Positions 35,686 through 48,493 of a DNA stretch of 64,000 nt are shown here, piece after piece. Position numbers and translations under genes: made by a program. The notes under the pieces were generated by a model. That model ran no database searches, was not told the DNA's origin, and saw only the letters and a list, made by a program, of their open reading frames with translations. Positions within the stretch are counted from its first letter, which is position 1. Each line of letters begins with the position of its first letter. The stretch spans positions 18,002,643 to 18,066,642 of the forward strand of contig CM041531.1 of the NCBI GenBank assembly GCA_023238725.1, written 5' to 3'. This stretch comes from Scortum barcoo. Its lineage: Eukaryota; Chordata; Actinopteri; Centrarchiformes; Terapontidae.

Positions 35686-36959
35686 TATACAGATACAGTA
35701 GATAGACCTTTCACTGAATCACAAACAGTTAGTAATTTACATTATCTAGTGTTAGTCCCGGTATTGAGGACATTTTAATCTATTGGAATATTATACTAGT
35801 TTGTAATCAGTGTTCTGAATTATACTGAAAGGACTTCCCCTTTGGCTACATTTACTGCTAGAGTACTATCACCTGTTGTCTTGAGGTTGATTGCAGAAAT
35901 GGCTTTGGCTGATTAAACAGTGACAGTGGTTGGAAAATATTGGACACTATGAGTTTGGCCCTGGACAAAAAAGTCAATTTCCTGTCTTGTGGCTGGGTTA
36001 CTAGTCTGGTAATGAGCGCATCTGTTGTCAGTGGCTGATGTGGACTGAAACCACTGGGACAAAAAAAGGAAACGATGGAGACCAAAGATCCTGTTATTTG
36101 TCTTGTTTACTTATTTTTACATCCATGTATCCTGGAGTAGATTGACAGTGCAAGGACGCTAAAATTCAGTGCCATCCAGCTTCCCTTTTTGACTCACAGA
36201 GGAGGGGAAATATTCTGTTAATTCTTCAGTTTGAGTCCCTGAAAAAAATGTAGGAAATGTAGGTGACACTTTCTTCAACTACTTAAATATGACAAGTACC
36301 GCTGAGTTGTCGTTATGTATGACAGTTAAATTCCAATGACTCCAGAAGACTGTGTTTGTACTGGACACATCCCAGGAGTATAGTTTCGTTATATATTTAG
36401 AAAAATAATCATTTTCTGCAAAACAGCATCTTAAAAAAGGAATAATAAAATATATAAAAAATAGAGTAAATAGAATAAATAAACCAAAAAAAACAAGTGC
36501 CTGAAACTGGAGGACTAATGTTTAATTGTCATAAAAGCCACAAGGGAAAGAATATATTTGTATGCATGCATAAGCTGATTTATGGTTTACGGTAAAATTT
36601 AATCCACTGATGGTCTTATCACCACTATGGCATTAGCATTTGCATTTGCATTTTACATGATCAGCAAGTGTCATGTATTCATTGCAACTAGAAACAACCA
36701 TGTTTAGCATTATTTTTTTTGCAACAGGGAGTGACACCGGGGAGGTTTGCATTGGAAATACCCTTTCTTGGAAGATGACAAAAGTCTGTAAAACTATTGA
36801 AAAGAAAATAATTACTGTGCTCCCCAATAATTATACACCCAAAGTAATCAAAGTAGTCATAATTTTTCTTTCACTTTGTGATAGACAGTAATTTTCAACA
36901 TGTTACAGAAATACAAGCCGTTCTTCAGGGGTACATGTGGTATTCTCTTTGCTTCTGTC
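35686..36959. other. Non-coding DNA, nothing identified
   Basis: AT-rich, with A-rich simple sequence at 36430-36495 and a short TTTGCATTTGCATTT repeat near 36637. No exon seen. Confidence 0.4.
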
Positions 36960-38230
36960 ATCCTAAAATGTACAACTTTGATTAAGTGGATGTCAGATCC
37001 TGAGTTATTTTTCTATATACAGGCAACATACCCAGAGGAGCACTTTGCTTCCAATCCCAGCCATTACACAGCTCAGTCCATCTTTCCACCTTATCTCAGC
37101 TGTAAAGCGTTGTCCTTTTTAGCTAATGGCCTTCAGCAAACCAATGAGAGGCCATTAATGTCAGTTCTGAGGATGCAGCACAACAATCCAAACCTAATTT
37201 CTGACTCTATTACGACTGTCAGACGTTGACCATATCTGGGATGAGGAGACTTTTATGAAATGAAAAATGAGTGCTTGTTTTCCCATTGACAACCTGTATT
37301 CTTGAAGGTGTGCATCATGTTACACTTGACACACAGATGAACCTCTTAACTGTAATTTAAAGGAAGGAAAAATTAACTGAAAAATTGCTCCTTACATATT
37401 ATTTAGTTATTTGATTGAAGGGGAAAGAAGAAATTCATCTGGCAGTTTTGCAAGGGGGGGTTCTATTCTTTTCTTTTTTCTCTCCATATATACATTACTA
37501 CTCCCTTTTAACACAGCTTTCACAGAAAATTGAAAAGCTTTCAGGCAGCTGCCAGACAGTTTGCAGCCTGTTTGCCTGAATCAGAAGCATTTTTGCTCAT
37601 TGTGTTTTACTGCATTAGACTGAGCCCATTACAGGTACAGGCCATTAAATTACAGCAAGACAAATTGAGCTATTCAGTACCCATTTCCAATTTTCTCAGA
37701 GGTTGGCACAAAAGAAAATTAGACATAGATCCCCTTATATTTATTTCCTGATATCTCGTGAGTCTTTGAGGCATTTTGTCTTCCTGTGCCATAAAACACG
37801 ACACTGCCTGTTTTATGAGAGCTGACTTAGGTGAGGCAGGGGCCAAAGGACTTAACCTAGATACAGTGGGACTGTCTTCCATCTCCAATTGCTGCTGTAT
37901 CATGGTTTGGGGATTTTGTCCACCTCCACTGGAATTGATACACTCACTCTTATGTACTTTATGTCTCACCAGCCCTTTGGTTTATTGGTATCTTCAGACA
38001 GTCAAGGCGCAGAAAATAGGACCCCACCTCTCACGCCCCCGTCTATTGATTATGAATCAGACTATATTTCATGACAGAACATTTCCTTATTTTTTGCCAA
38101 CTTCATTGTGGGTGTTTATGTGCAAAGAGGATTTCGGAGGATCCATACAAAATGGTAGGAGCACTGTTAAGAAATAAGCCCACTTCAATGGAGGGATTTG
38201 CAGAGCCCACTCAGAGGTAGGAGGGAGCCT
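36960..38230. promoter_or_regulatory. Possible cluster of conserved non-coding blocks
   Basis: Two complex, repeat-free stretches (about 36960-37260 and 37510-38230) separated by AT-rich filler. They contain homeodomain-like cores (CCATTAAT, GGCCATTAAATTA) and E-boxes (CAGCTG). A 133-codon opening at 37776-38177 lies inside, without coding support. The call is by texture only. Confidence 0.22.
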
Positions 38231-39095
38231 TTCAAAGCCGCCCTTTTTCTAAGGCTGTTTACTGCACTGTACTCCACACAGTGACTGGCATCACTCAGCA
38301 TGGTTCCCATCAGACTACAGCCAGCACAACCAACACCACACTAAAAAACTCCACCAAACACCTGTCAAAGCCTGCTGTGTCTATTTATTGTTGTTTATTG
38401 CTTAAAAGAAAGAATAAAACACCTATTTTTCTTAGCAATATGACGTAACTATTAATGCATTTTTTGAAACCAAAATACATTACTGCTCTTACCAACGTTG
38501 TAATACCTTTCTTTTAAGTTTTTAGTGTGTGTGCTGATTGAAAAGACAACAAGTGCCTTTTCTTCATGAGGCTGTGAAAATTAAACATTCTGCAAACAGA
38601 TCAATGTAGGCTTAAACCTGACAAATACGTGCCCGGCGCTGTCTGTCCCATCATGGCACGACTGACCCCTAAATGGCAACTCTATCAATTCAGTGTCAAT
38701 CCTCCTCCCAGCGAGGCACAGAGGGAAGTGAGGCAGCATTAATTATGAGCCTTCAAGCTCCAAGGGACAGTTAATCTTTGTCATGTTGCGACTGGAGACG
38801 TTTGGATCTGCCACCAAGATTGGAGTCAGGTCACAGCTCTTGACCCTTAACTAAGTTTGAGAATTCTGCTCACGATTACGGAAGAAACCTATTCTGCTCT
38901 TTTTCCACACATCCCCTCCAGGCTTTTTTAGTTTGTGCAGTAATGTCTTCTGACTGAAGTTTCTGTGATTTAGAGGAAAAAAGTTAGAGATCGGTTGATG
39001 ACCTCTGAATAACACCCAAAATAGTTTGAAGTCAAAGAAACTGAACTGAACTCAGCACACAATAAATCTGGATGGTTTATTTTATTTTATTTGAA

Positions 39096-39137
<42 letters not shown>

Positions 39138-40329
39138 GTGTGTGTGTACATTTTGCATCTTTTCATACATGACAGCATATATATATATTCTATTTTATTT
39201 TTATTTTTTACTTTACTCCCATGATACTTTGCTGTGCAGTAACAGCTGCCGTTACCTGAGGCTGGTGTAGTGTGCTTATTGAAATCATGAGGGGAAAAAG
39301 AAAGTCATTTTCTCTCTATGAAAAACGTAGTCTCCTCAAAGCTTATGACAAACTGCCAAAAATGAGCCAATGAGATGCAGCAGCAAAACGTGGTGTTCGC
39401 AGGCGACATTGTGTAGTTTACTCAAACAACAAGAAACAGGCAGCTGCCAGTGATGGAGGCTGAAAAGGAAAGCAGAAAGCAACCGTGGTTGAAGCTGACC
39501 TCATCAAATGGACTGATAATGCCTGGTCACGTAACGCCCCCTAAATTGAAAATGTCAATTAGATGATAATCTGCATGAGAAATAAAGACAGGGGTGATCA
39601 CTGTAAGAGAATACCCACTGTATCCACTTTAATGATTATTTTGACACTTTAATAAAGTTTTTAATTTGCTTTATGCAAGCATATAATAATGTGTAACTAA
39701 ATTGTCTAGAAGTGGTAGACAAAATAATTCTCTCAGTGCCAGAGTAACACACAGAGGTTAGTGGAGGCCATCATAGCCCAGGTGTAAAGAGCTGATTGAT
39801 TCTCACAGGCGAGCCAGGCAACAAAGCACCACAGAAAAAAAAACAGGGAGGACTCAGTGAGGGAACATTTTGACAGAATTAGGGCATTGCCTCGATTATA
39901 GCTTCTCAGTGCCCTTTTGTGTGTGTTTAATATCTTTGGAACAAGACAGGTTTCACTGCAATAAAAACATTGACAGTAATAAATACAAGCTATTTTTTGT
40001 TTTTACTTCACATTTAAAGTCCGGCTATTCACATGAGGCAGGCCCTCATGGGTGCATGCATACGGTGTCTCCATGCTGACAGCAGGCTGAGGACACAACC
40101 TCTCCGCATTAACAGCCTAAGCTGCACTGCACTATGCAGGGTCACGGACACAGGTGTAGGAAATATAAAGAGGAGATTTCAGAGCTGCTTAATCTGTTAA
40201 TTCTGCAAATGCCTTCACGCAGGTTATATTCAAATACACACCCTATTTGCCTTTCATCTGCTCCCCACCACATGCTCAATCTTTTGCTTTGACAACGTGC
40301 TGCACGTTCAGGATGTTGAATAGCGCTCT
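38231..40329. other. Putative intron 2; TA/TG microsatellite, otherwise nothing firm
   Basis: A short block at 38640-38900 (GGCAGCATTAATTATGAGCC and neighbours) also looks regulatory. The array at 39099-39147 is TA then TG. No exon seen. Confidence 0.35.
39099..39147. repeat. TA/TG microsatellite
   Basis: About 15 TA units, then GTATATATG and a run of TG. Confidence 0.95.
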
Positions 40330-40900
40330 CAAGAGAATATGCCACCTAGCAGACAGGCAGAGAGAAGAGGGAGACTGACTCGAGCTGCTACAAAGATTAA
40401 TGAGGCTCCTGTTGTCGGTGTCAGTTTTAGGCCATCTCTGCATGGAGACGAGCGTGGGATGTTTGAGGAAAGAGACCTGCCGTGCAGCGTCTCCTGGTTT
40501 GAGCCTGGTCCCTCTTATCTTGGAAATAGGCGGAGGTAGTCGGAAGGAAGTAGATCCTGGCTGTGTGTGTGTGTGTTGGAGAGAGGGTGGGGTGCGCACA
40601 CACACCTGGGGGTCTGATGGAGCGCCGCTGTGTGGAGCTGAAACAAGGGGGATATGTTGACTGTGTAAAGTTCAAAGGCACCATCAGCTTCATCTGTGGC
40701 ATTAGAGCTACTCAGCTCAGCAAGCCTCCAACAGCTGCTCCATCTGGACACTTAGCTTCTGTCGCTTTATGTCCGCAGTAACGCCCTAGGAGGGGCGTAG
40801 TCGGCTTACTACCACACTGATAAATGCGGATGACACATGACCAGCGGCTGTGTGGAGGGATTCAAGAACAAACAAAACTCCCTCTGTGGTTTTTACTGAT
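40330..40900. promoter_or_regulatory. Intronic CpG-rich block, possible alternative promoter or enhancer
   Basis: GC- and CpG-rich relative to the surrounding intron: GAGACGAGCGTGGGATG, TGCCGTGCAGCGTCTCC, GGAGCGCCGCTGTG, CGGCTTACTACC. A TG tract lies at about 40561-40576. A perfect inverted repeat ACGCCC-TAGGAG-GGGCGT is at 40781-40798; GGGCG cores can bind SP/KLF factors. Five overlapping open frames on both strands reflect composition, not genes. It could start a shorter or tissue-specific transcript that skips the 23.6 kb exon, or a non-coding RNA, or act as an enhancer. Confidence 0.3.
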
Positions 40901-42119
40901 GCACTGGCCAATAACTTTACACTAATTGTATCCGACCTTTCCATTTGTATTTATTTAGCGTTTGGCAACTAAACTGTTTTCACAATAACTTTTATATTAG
41001 TTATTCTAAATATCTGGCACCTGTGCTCTACAGAACTTTCTTGGGGAAAATTACGTTTCACAGAAATTGTAAAATAGCTGCCTCTTACAGTAAAGTTGAA
41101 AAGATACAAGAATCACTCAGATGAGGCCAACTAATAAAACATCGATGTTGCCTTCCCTAATTTAAAAAAACCCTGAAAGATGAGAAGTGATGATGAAAAC
41201 AAATCCTCGATTTATACCAGTGGATTTCACCATTATTTATTATTTAAAGTATACACAGACAGTGTCAACACTGACTTGAACATTAGCCAAAAGAAAACTT
41301 TCTCATGCTCATATATCAGCATGTGTTTTCAGGCTTGATCAAACAGAAAAACTGTAAAAAGTCTAAACATAAATAGTCTTTTTAACAGTTTTTTCACCTC
41401 ATCATCATTTCATCCTCTGCCTGCAGCTATCAACTGTAATGCATATCGTAGTATCGTAGTAGAATATGTTTATATTATATATACATAGTGTGGATACTAC
41501 TGCTAAACCTTTATTTGCTGTCAAATGTTTGCTTGTTTGGAGGTTTGCGATTGCTGGAGAATTGGTGTAAAAGGAAAAAGAACGTGTCAATTTATTGATG
41601 GAAAACATGGTCTCAAATCATGACGTGAAATTGCAACCTCTAATTGGATGTGTTCCCATTATATGGATTATCAACCTCTAACAGAAATAGTTTGAGCGTG
41701 ATTGAGGAAACTGCGTATTGATTTCCTTGCGTTGTCAGCACAGAGGTGTTAATGCATTTTTTCTGACCAACAACTGATTGAATCATACATTTAGGATGGG
41801 ATAGGGGTATTTACGCTTTGTTATTCATAATTTACTCCTGTTGTTGTTGTTGTTGCTTAACCAGAGATTTAAAATGTTCTTCCCTCTACACTCGAAGTAA
41901 GACTTAAGCATGTACGCACTATGCAAAAATACACACTTTATAATTATCCGGATCTTATGGCACAGTGCATTCAAGAAGAATGATACTGCAGAAGCCAGAT
42001 GCCATTATAGAGTCCCTAATGTGTATTCTCTAATATTTGAAGAAGATCTGTCAATAGAGATAGGAGCTTTTTCCTGGACAGCAATAAATTAGCAGTGGGC
42101 TCAAAGAGAAGGTTTTATC
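40901..42119. other. Non-coding DNA, nothing identified
   Basis: AT-rich, with a short TTG run near 41840-41855 and a tandem ATCGTAGT pair near 41446. No exon seen. Confidence 0.4.
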
Positions 42120-42660
42120 TGGCTCCTTTTCAGTACAGCACCTGTCATGTTTGGAGTGACTCTGTGCCAATCACCACATCAGAGAGATGATTACCATGTC
42201 CAAATTTGAACAGCCGATTAGGTGGGCTTTACTGTTTACACTCCCTTTAATTTGGAGGACAGCGCTGATCCGTAATACAGGTGATGACCGTGGGATGAAA
42301 TATGCAACGAAGCCTCCGTTCTGGCTTCTGTAATCACCTTGAGGAGGTAAAATGTCTGAGGCAACGAAATCATTATTTGTAAAAGTTTTCCTCGCGATAA
42401 ATCCACTGACATTGTGCCAGTTTGCAGAATAAATGGTGTCTGAGAGATTTATTTTGCTTGAAACAGCGTCGCACATTGCACCAAAGTGAGACAAAAGGTC
42501 CTATTAATCCAAAAAATACAAATTACAAACTCCTCGTGGCGCGCCATAATTGCAGCGTTTCAAAAGTCACTTGATGAATGTGTTGCTAAAAAGAATAGCT
42601 CAGAATTAATCAAGGCAAAACGTATAAAGTATATTTCATCACCTCACTCGGGTGCCATCC
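42120..42660. promoter_or_regulatory. Possible conserved non-coding block
   Basis: Dense, non-repetitive sequence with CCGATTAGG, CTGTAATCACC, CCTATTAATCC and CTAATGTG-type homeodomain cores and a CGCGATAAAT patch. A 107-codon minus opening and a 116-codon plus opening overlap its ends and have no recognisable product. Confidence 0.25.
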
Positions 42661-43599
42661 GAACAATGCAGCACTTTATATTATTGAGCCTTACCTCACC
42701 CTATTTGTCACTGTCCACAAGGAGACAAAGTTATCTGCAACAGAGGATTAATCTATTGGTTCTGTGGCTTCTCTGTTTCAGTGTGACGCCAAAACCTGAA
42801 TACCTGGAGAAAAATCTTTCACTTGCTCTTGTCTGAATTTTTGCCCAGAGATGATGTAGTTGATAAGCCATCGCCTGCGGTACACTGCCAGCTGATATGA
42901 CATTAAAACAATGTTATTTTTCCCAGTGAGAAGCAGTTAGGCAAATTACTGTTTTCCATGATTATATTAATTATCATGTAGCAACTCATGATGTGATAAT
43001 TGTGCATAATATAATTAAAAACTCAACAAAAGCTCATAATGTAATAATCTGCCCATGAGGTATACCACATAATGTAGCCGTTTTTGCATATACATATTTA
43101 TTTCATTTAAGTGGATTATATCATGCAAAAAACTGCCATTTTTTTTTTGTTAATTATTGTGTAGTAAATTATCAAAAACCAGCATATTTATACAGTAGTT
43201 CTCCATTTCATGATTCATTTTTCTAAATCAGTCATTGTCCTTTACATTGACGTAGGTAGACACACTAATCTAATTTATACAAAGGTCTCATTTCTGATAC
43301 AGTGTTTCTTCCTGGCAGTGAATGCGGGTGCTCCCTTTCGCTTTTGTAGACGCAAGTGCTGGCCAGACTCCCACGTCTCCCCCGCATCATGTTCCTCCTT
43401 GTCTCATCTGCCCTTTTATCTCATGATACTGTTCTCTCTTGGCACCTAATGCACACTCGGCCGTCCAAGTGAGGACTCCCTCTTTTTCACTGAAAGTGCA
43501 AGTCCTCCAGTTTGTACCGGGATCCGATCTTTCCAACATTTTCCCTCCACATGTAAAGAGCTACTTTGTTGGGAGTGTTTTTCGGGCATCTCTTACCAT
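42661..43599. other. Non-coding DNA, AT-rich centre
   Basis: 42950-43110 has degenerate repeated phrases CATGATGTGATAAT, CATAATGTAATAAT and CACATAATGTAG. No exon or element is recognised. Confidence 0.35.
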
Positions 43600-43960
43600 G
43601 CATTAAACACAATTGTCTAAGTGCAGGTCAGCGAGGGATGTAGAGCAGAGGGAGCGTGAAGAACGGGTGAGGCTTCCCCCATGTAGCCAAGCTCATCTAA
43701 TGAGGCGTCTTAGCGTAATTTGGCCCCATGGTCAGTCTCTCTCTGGTCCCCCGGCTCAAAGGGGCCAGAGGGGTCAGCAGACTCAATATCCCCCTCTTTA
43801 ATTACTCACCTCATTAACACAAGACTGCTCTCACTCTATCGCGGCTCGATGGACGCTCACAAGCAACTGCAGCGAGCCTCTCATAACACAGCCTGATCGA
43901 TTGGGCACACTCTTGTTACAGCTGTTAACATTATTGGCACAAGCAAAGAAGATGACTGGG
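43600..43960. promoter_or_regulatory. Possible conserved non-coding block
   Basis: It contains CTCATCTAATGAGGCG, GCGTAATTTGGCC, TAATTA at 43799-43804, CTCATTAACAC and GCCTGATCGATTGG in about 300 bp without simple repeats. Paired homeodomain cores in a moderately GC-rich context are typical of developmental enhancers. Unverified. Confidence 0.25.
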
Positions 43961-46900
43961 ATGGAAGCTCAAGAAATGTCAAGATAGGAATCATAGCGTT
44001 TGTTATTAATGTGGTTTTACCATATTAAACCATATCGGGTTCTAATTTTGGACACGTATAATATCTACACAATACATTATCAGTCCTTGATGATGTGCTT
44101 TGACAGATTGTTGTTTTTCTTACATTTGCCGTGGAAGATAATTCACAGAGCCGTTCATTGCATCTCCTGCAGGTTTCTTTGATTCGTGTACTAGAAACCA
44201 GTCAAACTAAGTAGAAAAAAAGCAGGAAGCACATTTGTAGTAAGCCTTTGGAAGAAAACTAAGCATTTTCCCTCCTAATCCTAAAGTGGCAGTTTTAAAA
44301 AAAAGTTTTGAATAATGCATAAACGCAAACCTCTTTCAGGGATCAGTAGCCTCTCTGCTGACCAGTGATAAATCACGCCTGCATTATCAGCTCTGCTAAA
44401 GTGAGGAGGACGATAAGTAAGGTGCCACAGAGACAATGATAAATACTCATTCTTTCCATGGGAGATGGAGGGGATTTTTGGATCCGCTTTGGTCTATCTT
44501 GACATCTGTATCATTGATTCTCTTTCCTTTGTGCTGCTTTGGCTTATGTTTCTAATTGGATCCATTCTCTGCCTGATTCATAGCTACGTTCACTTCAAAT
44601 GATACTTTTTTCCAGCATATCAAAGAAAGGGTCAATTTTGTGGCAAAATGTCTTCATATTTTTACATGAAATAGACAATGTTTTAATTTAGTTTAATCCA
44701 AGGGTTCTGTTTACTCCTTTGAAGGCTCTTTAATGTAAATGGTCTTTAATTTCTTTGTAGAGGGAGCAAACTCTGGCTGGGAAACACTCACAACACAAGA
44801 AACGATGAGGTTGAATGAAGAAGTTGCATCAAGTGCACATAAGCTGTAAAGAGGCTTTCCCAGCGGTGGGAAATTCAAAGGACTGCTTCTACTTCTTTAG
44901 ACTAATCTCATTCTGCATTTTTCTTCCCTAAAAATCTTTCAAAAGACTGCCGTAAGTTTATTTATGGTTTACAAACCATTTATACGAAAGTGTATGTTTT
45001 TTTTTTTTACTATTACAGCTACACTTTGGTTGTACTTGTAAGGAAAAAACACTTGTAATGCTAATCAAAGGATTAGCTACTATATTTTTCTTGTCATGTG
45101 TTTCCTCAGAAACAGTATCTCAGTATGACGTAGAGGCACATGTAACCCCAACACTGTCTAAATTTGACCCAGAGGCAATAGTGGGTATAGTAGCATCTAA
45201 TATTGGCACAGAGGCATCTAATGTAGTGACATATCACTTCCAGCCAGTTTGTTCCATTTATTTGATTCCTCTCTCTGGAAAGAGCCTATTGTGTTTGAGG
45301 CCTGGAGTTATTGCAGCCATTTGTTTGCTGGAGAGCAGCTTTATCGAAGAGCAGCTACTGTAGAATAAGTTTTCTGTGTACGACAGGCTGCTTCAGTCCT
45401 CACCACCAATCCGTTGGAGGTTTGACGTGATTAATATTGTCATGGACAGTATTAATGAAAGTCTATTTTTAACCCCCCCCAGACAAAAGCAGAGCGCTCA
45501 TAGCAAAGCTTTCACTTATGCTAAAATAAATTGAGAGCTTCAGCTTTGTGGATCAAATAAGACATTTCTGCATGATTATTTTGTGACTTTTGCACTAATT
45601 CATGAGCACATGCTTGGCTGTTTTTATATTCTGTTTACAAAATGCCACAGTCATGTGTCATTGTTTGTTTTGCTCTGATTCTCTGTTGTTTATGCCTTGC
45701 ATATGTACTGATACAATACATCTGTCAGTATTAACTGTTAATGCCTATGCCTGCATGTTACAGTAATCTGGACCCCTGTCATTAAAATTCATACACATGT
45801 ATTCCTTGGCACACAAAATAATTATTTTTTTGATTCACTGTCTGCTGTGACACTGCAGTGCCTCATCTGAGGTTTTAGGAGAGGGAAATACAGAGAAATT
45901 GAATCATTACTATTATTCTCTCCGGGTTTTCTCCAGGAGTTGTTTGAACAATAGTTATCATTGTGTGGGATCTCTAAACAGTAAAACTATATGAGTGTTT
46001 GTAACTGTGGTTGTATCAGTTATGATAGCCAGAACAACATACATTTTTAAAATGGGAAAGTTAGATTTTAAGATGTTTAAGCATTTTTTTTTTCCACAAC
46101 AGCAGCTTTACCAGTCAGAGTCAGGAGACAACAGACAGCCTCGGTTGAGATCTGCAGTTTGGAAGAACAACAGACACGTCTTGCCTGGTGTGAACTCTGT
46201 ATGCCCAGGGCAAAATTTTGAACCTACTCGTATAGTTGAACTGCAGTATCAAAAATCGCAAAAAATACCTTTGTATAACATAACACCTTTAACCATGGGG
46301 CTGAAGCATCCATACCTGTTTGCAGTATACTGTTAATACTAACGAACAAGAACAACTGTTTCCTAACCTATAACTAACACCATTACTGATATTACTACCA
46401 GCAATAAAAGTAGTACTACTGATGACAGCAAAGCACAAAATATATTACTTTGCTACTTTGAATGTGCAAAAAGAAATTTAATTTTTAAATACTTAAAAAA
46501 GTTCATAGATTTCATAGGAATTGAGTGGCAATATCCATTTAAAAGTGTGTTTAAAAGAAGCTGGAGACATTATTCAACTTGACATGACATAAACAGACCA
46601 TTTATCAGTCCCCTGAACCAGAGTCATCAGTGGTACCCATCAGTATGTCTGTCATCATATTCATCACTGTCATCAGCGATCATGATATTCTTGGTATCCC
46701 TGTCAGTCTGGCAGGAAACATATTTTTAAAGGCAATCTGCCATACTTTTATTTTTATCACATTAATATAGAGAAATCAATACCTTTACCTTTAAACATAT
46801 GGCATAATTAACACTAAACTGTGTGTCTCATTTGTTTAATTCATTCAAAAAGCAAAGTCTAAAGACAGCAATTCAGAGTTTTATGGTGGGTTAGATGACA

Positions 46901-47569
46901 GCTCCAGCAGAGACTTAAGAAAGTTCCTGTTCCCAGCAAAGAAATTGCAAATTGTTGTGTTTCCAATTTTTTTTTTTGCAAAGACAAAACAAACAAGATA
47001 TAATGTATTAATCTTTGAGCTGAAGAGGCTATTGAAAGGCAAATAATATTTCTTTTGGACAGAGTCAGGCTAGCTTTTTTCACATTTTCAGCCTACCAAG
47101 TGGAGCTAACCACATACGCACTATAGCCTTATATTTAATGGACAGAAATGAGAATTGTAATGATTGTCTCATCCAACTATAATCTAAGTAAAGCCAATAA
47201 TTTTGCATCCCAAAATGTTTGACTTTTACTTTAAGAGTCTCCCCAAGTATGAAGTAACATATTTGAATAAATTATGTCTGACTGCATGCTGCAGATACCC
47301 TGAAAGCAACAAACTGAACATAATTAGTGCATTCATTCATTATTTTGTGATTTATTTTTTAAACACTGAAATGTATTTAAGTGTTAATTTGAAAAAGCGC
47401 CACATTGTGATCTCTAGTTCACTGGTTTGCACTGAACTGTGAGAATGTGTGTGCATATTTTTAGTCCTTACAGCCGTGTCCATACCAGTCAACTGAGGCC
47501 TGGCTTGTGATGCCAGCATGCATGGTTTGCTCTGCAGCCGCCCATTCATGTGTGTTCTTATATGTCCTG
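43961..47569. other. Putative intron 2; nothing firmly identified
   Basis: It contains T runs near 45000 and 46086 and the small open frame at 45058-45363 (described separately). No splice-supported exon is seen. Confidence 0.4.
45058..45363 (+). other. 101-codon open frame with leader-like start, unknown
   Basis: The ATG-initiated frame starts with a hydrophobic stretch (LIKGLATIFFLSCVSS) that resembles a signal peptide. It then has three loosely related 13-residue units with the pattern [YFI][DG]xEA, matching a degenerate 39-bp DNA period at 45122-45238. No family is recognised, and there is no promoter, splice or polyadenylation support. Most likely a chance opening. Confidence 0.1.
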
Positions 47570-47950
47570 TTTACTGGCAGCGCTTAGTCAAAATAACCGC
47601 TCCATTATCACAACGCGCTTTCATATCCATCAGCTAGGGAGAATTATTTAATAGCATCATAGACTAACAGTTAACAGGCTAAAACGCTTCAGGGTATCCA
47701 CATGTCAAAAGGGAAAACATTTACATACAAAGGAAACAAAATGACATATGTAGTCGATTATATACAACCTCTGTTGTGCTTAGAACAGATTGCACCGTAA
47801 TTGGGGGGCAAGCTAGGGGGCTCCAAGGGCCCTGGGCTGACAGGTACCCTCATAAATACAGCATGAACACAGAACATTAATTATCTGAGGAAATTATTTA
47901 GGGCCCCTAATGTATTATATTAGCCTCATGGAATTTCAGAAATAGGATTA
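47570..47950. promoter_or_regulatory. Possible conserved non-coding block
   Basis: Repeat-free, with CATTAATTATCTGAGGAAAT, TTATTTAGGGCCCCTAATG and CAGCGCTTAGTCAAAATAAC. About 550 bp upstream of the 48.5 kb exon. Texture only. Confidence 0.25.
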
Positions 47951-48493
47951 TGTGTGAGTGTTTGTCCATTCTTTTTTTGCTTGAATCATTCAGGTAGCAT
48001 ATCACGCTCCTCCATTAAAACACCGAATGGTTCAGTCCCATCGAGCTGCACTAACGAGTCAGGAAGGTTGAAAATTTGCTGACAGTTTGTCTCAGTCTGT
48101 GTGTAGAGCGTTCTGCCCAATACTGTCTGCACAAAATGTCAAACTAGGGGAAAAAAAAAAAAGAAAGAAAGGGGCTGAAAGGGGAAATTAAGGATAACTA
48201 TTTGTTATCCAATTTGTTCTCCAAGAAAGGCAAGTGCCCATTTAGTGCCCATGAGCCTACACAGCCAAGTCAGCATTTTGGTAATAATAGTCTGGCTCAA
48301 TGTTGAAACCAGTTGCAAGCTAGCTACAGTACAATAACATCATTGTGATGGTCTGATTTCACTGGAGTACACTCAATAGATCAACGTTATCCATTTACAA
48401 CATTCTTACAGTCATATCTTTTTCATTTTTTCTGTCAAAATTCTATCTATATTTCAATCAATAATAAAGTTTGCCCTCATTGTGCAAATGCAG

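Noticed and set aside
37776..38177. 133-codon + strand open frame
   Set aside because: Opposite-strand and other-frame openings overlap it, there is no family resemblance, and the DNA looks like conserved non-coding sequence instead.
40276..40781. Five overlapping open frames on both strands
   Set aside because: A shared cause, locally high GC and few stops, explains all of them. None has splice or family support.
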